64,000 nucleotides of DNA. Source: Rotaria macrura. Lineage: Eukaryota; Rotifera; Eurotatoria; Philodinida; Philodinidae. This document shows, piece after piece, positions 39,501-50,000 of this stretch; position 1 is the stretch's first letter; each line of letters opens with the position of its first letter. The stretch lies in the NCBI GenBank assembly GCA_900239685.1, contig OENT01000014.1, positions 342,499 to 406,498 of the forward strand, given 5' to 3'. The notes beneath the pieces were generated by a model. The model saw nothing but the letters and a program-made list of their open reading frames with translations, ran no database searches and was not told the DNA's origin. The translations under genes and the position numbers were made by a program.

Positions 39501-40540
39501 GCATAGAAGTCTCCATGTATATTTTTAATATATTTTATACTTAGCTTATGTTTTCTCGCTGTAAATTACACTTTCGTTTATTAACTTGAATTCTTTTTAT
39601 TTCTATTCCTATTATTGATGATAGTAAATGAATCTCTATTAAATAAAATCTTGACACAATCGTATATGTACATGCCCTTATCTTTAATATTGATTGGCAC
39701 ATCCAGATTTTACTTTTCATTTCATATGGACTTCGGCCTTCACTGATATATATGATCTCACCACTGTCAAGGATAGAAAACAGAGACCTCTCTACTACGC
39801 ATTCATATACATGAACTGTTCTCTTTTGAGTTTTCACAAGGAATTATTATTTTCGAATATGCGAAATATCATTGCCTATGTTCCATAAAATTCATATTTT
39901 ATTTTAGATGCGACATAGCATTGCAGTGGTCGATCAAACATATGCTCTATGCTCAAAAGTTTGGCAATATGTTCTATGCATTTTATTTTCAGATCATAGA
40001 TCAAACGAACGTACTGCTAATAGTTTATTTCAATATTTTTCTCAGGATAGCCTTTGGTTAAATCAATATTCATTTTTAACAGTGAATTCCCACGTAGATG
40101 TATCGCATAGTCGAACGGCAAATTTACAGTCTCTTCCGACATGGCGTTTTACCCTACAACGACGAAAAACAACACATGGTGCTGATGAATATTGTTCTGA
40201 TATTGAATTAGAACAATCTAATCGTATGGATGATTACGAGTGTACATTTAAAAAGTCCTTCGTACATCGACGTCTAACAAATGTTGTTTCAATATCTCAA
40301 CAGGATAATTTTTATACAAGCGAATCCGATGAAAATAATAATTCTTTAAATTCATACCAGAACGACTTGAATACAAGTAAAATTTATCAATGTTCGATAT
40401 GTCTTGAAAAATATATTCATAATGTTTACATATGTACATTACCATGTCTTCACCATTTTCATCGAAAATGTTTATTAAATTGGTTTAACAATAGTGAACA
40501 GAATACATGTCCACTTTGTCGTTCACCGGTGATTACTTAA
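36514..40540 (+). CDS. RNF103: ER membrane RING E3 ligase, RNF103 family
   Basis: Four exons, 36514-36751, 37595-37715, 37769-38753 and 39908-40540, join in phase to 658 residues (human RNF103/KF-1 has 685). The N-terminus has a membrane anchor, then the family segment LNTKQLQHILNLRGITYANSHEKYDLINLVEHTG. A thioredoxin-like region begins DTIWLVHMVPYEE, as in vertebrate RNF103 (DGIWLVQV), and continues to FNIQTGILNCSNTEYSYLC. Several membrane helices lie in exon 3, and the conserved TWRF motif precedes the tail. A C-terminal RING-H2 spans residues 610-652 (CSICLEKY, LPCLHHFHRKCLLNWF, CPLC). The family acts in ER-associated ubiquitination. Introns of 843 and 1154 bp interrupt it. The stop codon overlaps a poly(A) signal, AATAAA at 40539-40544. 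Confidence 0.9.
39244..39516 (-). CDS. ORF inside an RNF103 intron, unrecognised
   Basis: A 90-codon reverse-strand frame with a true ATG at 39516, lying wholly inside the 1154-bp intron of RNF103. It is less AT-rich than the intron around it and has a hydrophobic middle (LLSFLLIFLSTT). I do not recognise it. It could be a nested gene, a fragment of an inserted element or chance. No splice partners or poly(A) signal are obvious. Confidence 0.25.
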   Translation of the reverse strand: METSMPILTIRSWTAVPCGRLADVDFHNLVVTGVLFLYSKTPTDVLLSFLLIFLSTTSNPLSLKTHINDSKDPTISLLNRRLSSHAKKIV

Positions 40541-41008
40541 TAAATATTCATCGTTTTATTTTTCGGTATCTGTAAAAACTATGAACATCAACAAAATTGA
40601 AAGACTATATTCGAAATATAAATCATGTTGATACCCATGTTAAATGCCAAGTTTTTATCTTACACAAGATGTTCTGTACATAGACATAACAGTAATAATT
40701 GTTATCGATTGAAATTAAAATTAACATTTAATATGAATGTTCACATGAACTCTACAGTTCTTATGTTCATGTTCAACCGCCACTCTTTCCTAGTTTGATT
40801 CTATTTTGTAAAATAGCTTTTTAAAAAGGCAACAAAGATATCTGAAGTTGTTTTAGTTACCGTTCTTTCTTTTTTTAAATGTCCTGTGATACATACTATA
40901 TTTTATTCACATATTTGGGCGTGTAGTTTTCTTTTCGGTATAATTAATTTTACTGTTGGTATTTTAGATGCCTTTGTAAATCATCAAATATTGTCGCACG
41001 TTAAAAAT
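40541..41008. other. Intergenic region between RNF103 and the SDR gene
   Basis: A 468-bp AT-rich spacer. An acceptor-like TATTTTAG at about 40962-40969 lies 39 bp before the SDR start codon and may be a 5' UTR or trans-splice acceptor. Confidence 0.5.
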
Positions 41009-43254
41009 ATGAAGTTCTTTTTTGGAGTAATTATTGATATCATTTGGGCTATTATACAAGCGATTGGTCATTACATATTTTCAACAACAGAAAAAAATAT
41101 TCGAAATGAAATTGTTCTTATAACAGGATCTGGAAGAGGTCTAGGTAACAGAAATATGAATGATATAATTGCTAATGATTTAAAATGACTCGATGAATCC
41201 TATTTTTTTAGGTCAAAAAATGGCAATTCTATTTGCCAAGAGAGGAGCTATTGTTGTGTTATGCGATATTGATGAAAATGCCAATAGACAAACAGCTGAA
41301 TTAATAGCAAAAGAATTTGCATCAACAACGAATAATGAAAATCGTGTATTTGCATATAAATGTGATATTGGAAATCGTGACGAAGTACATCAACTTGTAG
41401 AAAAAGTTCACAAAGATGTTGGTGATATAACAATGTTAGTCAATAATGGTATGTTTTGTATTTATTTACAAAAGAAAGTATATAATTTGAGTTTCTTTTT
41501 ATTTCTGTATTTACATAGCGGCTATTTTATCATCGAAATCCATTTTGGATATGACTGAAGAAGAATATGCAAGATGTTTGAACGTTGATTTATTCGCAGC
41601 CTATTGGGTATAGTAGTTTTCGTTACTTTCGACAGATAGAATACTGATTAACACAGTAAGTTCGTTTTTATTTCAAGATATTCGACAGTATTTCAGGTTC
41701 AAATGCATTGAAAACTTTGATCAATATGAAGAATTTCATTAGAAAAATCCATCATTTTTTCATAAGAAGATAAGTTGGCAGGTTGTATATAAACTATCGA
41801 AAAAGCAAACAGTGAAGACCATCGTTTCAGTATTTAAAAAAGTCGGAGATTTTGTTTTACTCTACGATCATCATAAAAAAGTTCATATAACGATACTATC
41901 GAATGTACACCGACGATACTTTTACGCATAGTTAATATTATAATGAATTTTTTTCAAACTGACTACAAACACTAATGATATAGACTATATGTGATAACTG
42001 AAATTAATTCTTCAACAAAGCTTACATTTATCGATGCAGTGAAAAAGAAGTTTTTAGAATGCCAATATGATTCATTGTGAAACTGGTGAGAAAAAAGTAT
42101 AATTTCACTTTTTGGTATACCTATAATGGAAAAAGTTGATAGTGAGATAGAGAGGAGACATAGAAACGCACTGCAGACGTTTCAGGAGATTTCAAATCGA
42201 AGCAGTGTAGCCGTTCATCTTGAAGTTTCTTGGAATTCTAGAGTGTTGTATGCAATTGTTTCTCCATAGATGGAGAGAATTATTTTAGTTTTTTGTTTTT
42301 AACATGGCAATCGTGTTTCTGCAACGACTCACACGATTTATTCATCGATAGAAATATATCGACAGTATAATACAAGATCTAACGATCAAAATAATTCGAA
42401 CCGGTATTCTTTCAAAGATGACATTAATTTTAGACTAAAGCAATACTTATCTATGATAAACTTATTCTCTTGTAAATATATCGTTTAGATAACATCGGTG
42501 ATAACTAATAAACCGATAACTAGCACGAAAATTATTTCCAATGTATGTGTACATGTTTGTTGTTTTAGTTAATTCGTCGAATACTTCCATCGATGATGAA
42601 GCATAATCATGGACATATAATAACAATGTTGGGTACAACTGCTGTCTTTGGTCTGGGCAATTTTTCTGATATTTGCACTGCTAAATTCGGTCTTATCGGA
42701 CTCATGGAGAGCGTTGATCATGAGTTAAGTTTAGGTAGGAAAATTTTTTCTTCCATTTTTGTTTCTGTTCATCATTTGAGTCATATCCAATGATTGATAT
42801 AGGAGGTTACGATGGTATATGTACGACTTCGGCGGTTTCTCATTATCTTTCGACGGATTTGTATCAACAAGCTAAAAAACGTTTCAATCCATTGGTTCCA
42901 CCGCTCACAATTGATTATGCAGCAAAGAAAATTATGCATGCAATCTTGGTTTGTATATTCGTACTTCTATTTATTTATCGTTGTAAGCATTTCATTTAGA
43001 TAAATCGAAAATTTGTGTGTGTGCCACGTTTCTATTACTTAATACCATTGGTGAAAGGTATCTTACCATCTCGAGCATTTCTCATTCTTCTTAATACATT
43101 CATTAATCCAAAAATACCGGTTTATCTTCGAAGAAATTCACATGACACATCAAGTAGAAGAGGCTCTTTGTCGTCACCAGTGAATGGTAACCAACCCAAT
43201 AGTATTTATCAACATATTCATCGAAAACGTAGTCATGTTAGTGCTTGTGAGTGA
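41009..43254 (+). CDS. SDR16C-like short-chain dehydrogenase, active site lost
   Basis: Six exons, 41009-41144, 41212-41448, 41519-41607, 42569-42734, 42803-42948 and 43000-43254, join in phase to 342 residues. An N-terminal membrane helix precedes the Rossmann cofactor motif TGSGRGLG (residues 39-46). CDI, VNNAAI and the SDR16C-type tail (AILINRKFVCVPRFYYLIPLVKGILP) are present, as in epidermal retinol dehydrogenase 2 and 17-beta-HSD11-like enzymes of ER or lipid droplets. The catalytic Tyr of YxxxK is replaced by Ile189 (FSDICTAKF), and the catalytic Ser position aligns with Gly176 (TMLGTTAVFG), while Lys193 remains. The frame and all splice sites are intact. It therefore looks like an expressed protein without normal dehydrogenase activity. 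The C-terminal 30 residues are a basic, serine-rich extension. Intron 3 is 961 bp. Confidence 0.88.
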
Positions 43255-45559
43255 ATAATATTTCCGAATACAATTGACCATATATGATGTGTATGTGTGG
43301 TTTCTTTTTCGCTTCTTTATATTCCCATTTAGTCTTTCTTTTCTTTTTGTGCAATACTACTATTGTTTTCTGTGATTGGCAGTGAATGATATTGTGAACT
43401 GCCACTAAAAAAAACAGGGATAAAAGCATACTTTATCGATTATCTTATGTGTGAGAATTTTTTTTTTGTAACATTTTGTTGTCTTATCGAACTTTAAACG
43501 ATTGATTCATGTTCATGATGAATTATATAGTACGCTATCGTAGATGATAAACATTAATTAAAGTTAATTTTTTAATTGAACAAATGTATTCATATATATA
43601 GAGAGAGACAGTGCTCATGTTGTACAGACAGGAATGGCTCTGGCATGGCTCTTTATAAAGTTATTTGATCGAAATGAGAAAAGTGTCAATCTCATGTGAC
43701 CATGTAAAAAGCATTCTAAAGCGAGCTGGCACGTTTGCCCACGTTTACGAAATGTATAATCTACAGTTCTTTATTCTTATTCAAAGTGAAACATAAAACG
43801 ACACCAAACGTAGTCGATTTTTTTCTATCATCTTTCACCCAATATAATTGATGAAAATAAATTTGATCTTTAAAGGAACTAAGCATTAATTATCAAGATA
43901 CGGAAATAATTCGTGAAAATAGTCGGCAACGCTCAGAATGTTTCAGCGAAATAAAAATAGCTCTCGTTGGTTAGTTTCAAATTTTCTTCTTGATCAACAA
44001 AAGAAATTGATTCTATTTAAAACTGCTGGATGTCATCTAAGAAAAACTAATAATTATGGTTACTTGAAACTTTTGATACACGAAAAATATTTCTAATAGC
44101 TCTTGTGAGTCTTCAGATTTACTGTTCTTGGTGAAACGCTTTACTTCTAGCACCTCTTCCAAATAATTAATTTAATGAATACTCGCAATTATACTAATAC
44201 TATGTTACAACTGAACTAGATTTTTCAAATCAAAATCATCATTTATACTAATCTTAATGAAAAATGATATGTAGGATTGGAGTATACGTTCCACTAACTT
44301 AATGTTTTCAACATAGTCTCAAATCAGCTTGTTCATTAAAAATCACTGTTCATATCTTTGTGTAGTTCTTCAGCAACGAAAGTCTCACTTTCATTCAATG
44401 TTTTTAGTGATCATTATCGTACATACCACGACAAAAAATGCTACTTTTTTCAAAGCGTAAAACACTATCAAACAAGTAATTGACGTCAATGATCACTCGC
44501 ATTTAATTCGTCTGAGTGAAAAGAAACTATTGTTTCTAGCTAAAATTAGTTGAAATTTTGATGAGAAATCTATTTTAAAAATAATTATAATCTATGACAA
44601 TAAGATTTTAACAAGCATAGAAGTACATGAATCAAGTCAATGTCGTGATTTGTGCTTCAATTATATACGAATGATCATTTCGCGTTGACAAAAACGGAAG
44701 ACAATTATCGGGAAAATAAAAGGAAACACGAACATGTTCTAAACATGACAGTCTTAAGATGGACACTATTTTTCGTTTTACAAAAATCACATATATATTT
44801 TTAATAGAAAATCGTTTGCATCTGTCTTTCTATGATACAGATGAAGTTAAATGATATATTTCATAAAATGAAGCTGAGATCGAAAATTCGTATCAAATCA
44901 ATTAAGAACATATAGATTTTGATACAAAAAAAAATTTGCCAAAGAATCATATTTGTATCGTCTAACAATAGTCGAATGTGGACTAGCCATTTAATTTGTT
45001 TTCTTCACTAAAATTTCCGGCATTATCAACATTGAAGAAATGAGAAAACTCATTTCTCAATCATACATTGCTTATTCGATTAGGCCTTCTTTTGATTCAA
45101 ACTGAATCACAAACAACTACTAGTAAAAACAAAGAAAATTGATATCGTTGTAACCCTTTGGTTAGTTTTTCTAAAAATTCTTATTTTTTCAAATATGTTG
45201 TGTAACTAGAAACCATATATAGATGATGTTCACAAGAAGATGTTCTAATTCCAATAAAAGAATAAAGAAGAGATCCACTTGAAATGAATAATTCTGCATA
45301 GTTGCAGGCGATGAGCTTAAATTTCTTTCATTATAAATCTAGTGTATAATATTAAAACTGTAAGACGAAATTGGAGATATGCATTCTAAGTAACATACAA
45401 TCAGGTTCACCACTATATATTCTTACTCTTGACGTACGATTTTTCATACGTTTTCACTGTTTAAAAATACATTCTCCTGGTTATTCTTCACTAATTTTTA
45501 GTTTTTCAACTTGAAAATTAATTCAATATTTTAGACATAACATTTTAACAATAGAAACA
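43255..45559. other. 2.3-kb intergenic region
   Basis: No gene is supported. A short (TA)n/(GA)n run lies near 43590. The sequence is uniformly AT-rich with stops in all frames. Just before 45560 an acceptor-like AATATTTTAG (45525-45534) may be a 5' UTR or trans-splice site for the next gene. Confidence 0.5.
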
Positions 45560-47061
45560 ATGCCATTAAAACCTGTTATACCTTCTGAATATTCTCAAAC
45601 AGGAACACCAGGTTCTAGAGGAGTGTACGTAATTATATGTAGATAGATAGTACTAGTTGAAAAAATATCATTATTTTCATAGATTACGACGTTTAAATCC
45701 TATCATTTGTTTGACTATCGGTTGTACAATGCTTCTTCTAATAATTATTGCAGCGTTATGCCTTTTGACATTTTTACCAATATTTACATCAACTGCAGGA
45801 AATCAAACAAAATATCAAGGTACATTTTAATTAGAGGTGAAAGAAAAATTATATTTCTACTTTTGTCAAGTTCAAAGTGATGTTCTCACTTTGGTTTATA
45901 ATCTACCAGACAATTTATTCCTATCGAAAATGAATTGGACATATATAACGGATGATTTAGAGCCAGAAAAATTATCTCTGCTTCAAAAACTAGTAACTTC
46001 ATTTACATACAATGAACAAACATAGACATTCATTTATTTTCTTTTTGAAGCTTCAAGTTGAACTTAATCATAAAAAACTAACTAGAAAAACAAGTATCAT
46101 TATAACGGAAGCTTCTATTACATCTGTCGATTATTCACAGCACAATTCATCAGTAAAATATCAAGAATAAATATGTAGAGATGCACTCTGCATTGTTTGA
46201 ATGTTATATTTTTTTAATAGGCAAATTTAACCACTTCGTTTGACATTGATAACACGACAGTTGTACTTATAACACAACCAGATAATAATAAGTCAACGAA
46301 TGCTACATCACAATTAACTATTTCATTGATGCTTCGTTATGCATTGGAATGTGCTCGAAAATGTCAAAAGAATACGAAAGATTCAATTTTTGCAAAAACT
46401 TTTCATAGGTTACCATTGTCCATTGATACTTGTAAGTGATAAATAAATTTTGTTTCTTTTCGCAATATTGTTCTTGAAATGGGCTATAGTTCGAATACTA
46501 TTTATTGACGACATGAATGATTTCGGGAGTAAATCTGTTTCAAGTACGGAAAGTAAACCTAGATCATATGTATGTAAATTCCATAGCAACTATGATTTAA
46601 TTTTAGACTCGCCAACTTTATCAACCGAATCAAGAACACATCTACCGTGTATTGTAACTAGCCCTCCGACTATTGTAGGCTCGTCAATAGTTATGGCTAT
46701 TAGCTATGAAGCTGAATCATCAGTGAATAAATTTTTTCCGACAATGATTACATCATGTTCGATTTGTTCGGGACAACATAAAGTGGATAAGATTGGTTTT
46801 AATAATGAACTTACTTTTCAACAAATTATTAGTCAATATGGTGGTCCAACCATAATTATAATCTATTATACAACCGACAGTATTCAGTTCGCTGATATAA
46901 TGGTCAACGATTTCTATCCTTCAACTAAAGTAACATTTCCTGAGAATCGAAATGTTGCTTCATTACCCATTACACTCAATTTATGTCAAGGATTCAATTC
47001 AATTCGTATTTACAACCCAACGGATTATGCTCCAGCATTCGATCGAATCGTCGTCTATTAA
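45560..47061 (+). CDS. Type II membrane protein with CBM35-like domain
   Basis: Six exons, 45560-45624, 45683-45819, 45871-45992, 46051-46152, 46221-46431 and 46490-47061, join in phase to 402 residues. A short cytoplasmic tail with LRRLNP precedes one membrane helix at about residues 29-53, then an extracellular stalk with many N-glycosylation sites (NQT, NWT, NSS, NLT, NTT, NAT). The C-terminal 130 residues look like a family-35-type carbohydrate-binding beta-sandwich. It begins AISYEAESSVN, has CSICSGQHKVDKIGFNNELTF and IIIIYYTTDS in the middle, and ends LCQGFNSIRIYNPTDYAPAFDRIVVY. In CBM35 proteins these positions read YEAES, CSGGxKVxxIG and AxNTIKFYNxxxxAPDIDRI. No catalytic domain is attached, so it is probably a cell-surface lectin. 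Domain assignment is by motif memory, not by search. Confidence 0.78.
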
Positions 47062-50000
47062 GTTCAAATTCAATTGATTTGACTTGAATGAAATTCTAAT
47101 GAGAAAAAGCAAAACTGCCTTACTTCAGAGTACTCCCTGTAATTTTCGAGTAGCAGAGGAAGTGTGGAATTTTTGCTCTTTTTTCTTCCTTGACAAAATC
47201 TTAATAATATTTGTACCGTAATTTGAACACATAAAATGATGACCCCGCCCCGAGTTCTTCACTGTTGAATGATATTAAACTTTCACACTGTGCTAAGTCG
47301 TAATTGACTTATTCTTACGGATTATCTATTACAATAATAAAATATTTGATTAAGATTATCTGCAAATATGATCAAGAATCGTCAACTATCATCTTTTCCC
47401 GATTTGAATCATTCAAGATTAGTATGAAGAAAACTGATTTTCATATTTTTGCTTTTTAAATTTCTAAAGAATACGAACTTCATGTTGAAATTCTCATTAA
47501 ATTAAATAGCAATATCGAAACGCATTGTAGAACTGTTGTTGAAATTAAGTTTTATCGATAAGAGACAGACAACTAGCAACTTCTGTCATGAAATTTGAAG
47601 GTCAAGACCAACGAATCTAAAACGATCCGAACAAATAACATAGCGATTTTAAGTTGCCATTAAAATTAACATGTTCGATGAGTTAACAACATTGTAAAAA
47701 GAAATAAAATAATTGATTATTGTGTCTATCATGCGATACAATTGCTACATTTGTGTTCATACTAGATTTCTGCATGTGGACAAAGTCCTTCATCTGTCAT
47801 TGTTTTTCTACTCGTCACGAATACCCGTTTCATTCACTATCGTTGTTGATTCAATAGAAAATTTAGTGAATGAATGCTTCTTCAGATAGTAGTTAAATAA
47901 ACTGAGAAAATTTGAAATCAACGTACTATACCCAAGAAGTACATATAAGATCATTATTCTAATTTAGTTCAAATATCAAGATAAGGACGGCTATAGAATT
48001 GAATCATTATTATGTAAAATATAAATTGGCCAAGCTCATCATGGAATTCTTTTAAAATGACTCATCTTTAGCCCATTTGATACTAAAGCATTACTTTCGA
48101 AAAAATTTCACACGAATATTATGTCTTCAATACAAAACAATGAAATCGTTTTATTTCAATTATTTTAGTTTGCTTATTTTGTTCTAGTAACGATCATACA
48201 GACAGAATTTACAAAGAACACTACAACACATGATGCATTAATCATACATTATTCATAGAAAAGAAACACGAAGAAAACTAATCAGAATAAAACATGAAAT
48301 AGTTCCATTTCTGGAATATAAAACTTTATCTAAATAGCATACACTAGGAAGTAAATTCAGACGAAGATTTTGTCATGCGACAGATCAGTTCGGTCGGATA
48401 ATACAATATTTTCAATATTTACTGTTGACTTGCTCACTCAATGACGAATGAAACTTCAGTAAAAAGTTCAATAGAAGATTTACTTTAGTGAATGGATGAT
48501 AGCTTAAGTGCATACATACTAACTTGTGTTGTTTTCATCATGATAGTAAACGTTCAGTAAATGTATCTAATCAGTGTCTAGCATACATAATTTAGGACAA
48601 AAGAAGACATAAGAAAAATTGAAGAGAAGATCCACAGAAAATTGTAAAGAGGTATTCGATTTGTTTGAAACTCGATCTATCGTGTAAATAAACATATACT
48701 GGAATTAAACTGTACATCTGTTTTCTCTTTCGAACTTTTATTAATAGTGCATCCTTCTTGTGTTTTCTTCAACATATAGATAAATTTAAGGCAGCGAACA
48801 TTTCAATATTTAAATAATTGAATCAAACTTATTTCCTGGAAAATCTATAAAAAATTCTAACTAAAGATCATAGGTCTATTTCGTTCTTAATAAAAATATG
48901 GAATGTAAACAGAAAATCAGCTTTTTACCTAGAACCAAATGGAAACTACTTTTACTTCGCACAATGTCTCCATCTGGAAAGTTAGATGAACGTTTGAAGA
49001 GATCGATTGTTTAAAGTTCGCTTTTCGAATGTTTGATTCGAGCACTTTTACAGTTCAGTGTTTTGTATTATTCTTCCATCAGTAAAGTAAAACCATGCAC
49101 CTTTGTAAGTGATATATTTCGTTAATTTTCGATTCTATACATACTGAACCAGTGGTTTTCATGAAAATCTAAAATAAAAATTTACAAAAAACTCTGCATT
49201 GTTCGGATAACACACACATGCTGATATTCTCTTTATAAGTAACATAGATCAAATCATGTACGATAGAGAAGCTTCGTGTGATTCCATATAATAAAAAAGC
49301 ATTATCTGAAAATGTTCATGTCGTTTAAAAAGACACGGGATAGACTTATTGTTGATCAAATGACGATCTACATTCAGTGAAGCGATATTTTTGAAAATTG
49401 AACGTTAATTATGAATTTCTACTATAATCCGTACGTTGTAAACTCTATTTTACAAGCCAAGTGTATAGCAGTGTGTATTTACAGAACTGCAGATTGTCCA
49501 TGCAATCGTATTCCGTTCGACACGCTTGCCATTTTAAATTACTCGATTGTTATGAAGAGTGATACATGTTGTTTGACCACTTTGCATTGGCCTACTGTCC
49601 CAATTGACTTCGCATCAATGAAAACAGAAACATTTAATTTAAAATGTACAATTTTTGTTCAAGCTTTCATTTAATGGAATCTAGATAAGAAAGATAAAAT
49701 AGTATTCTTTATAAAACTTCTTAACAATATGCCCATTACTATACTTCAACGGAAGGGAAACCTATTCTGGAACCGGGAAAACGAACACAACGATTAACTT
49801 AATAATTAGATCTGATCGTTCAGTACTCTCGTACATGAATGCAGTTCATCATTCATCGCATATATTATTCGAACGTTCAGTTCTGGCATTGTACATGGCG
49901 ACCGTTGGTAGTTTTATTGATAACCATATATAGTAATAGTCAGTGCAACTTGAGCAATGATATTAAAAATCGACTATTATCGTAGTCAGGCATGTACAGT

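Noticed and set aside
49411..49674. 87-codon forward ORF with several cysteines
   Set aside because: No signal peptide, no cysteine pattern of a known family, no splice partners; likely chance.
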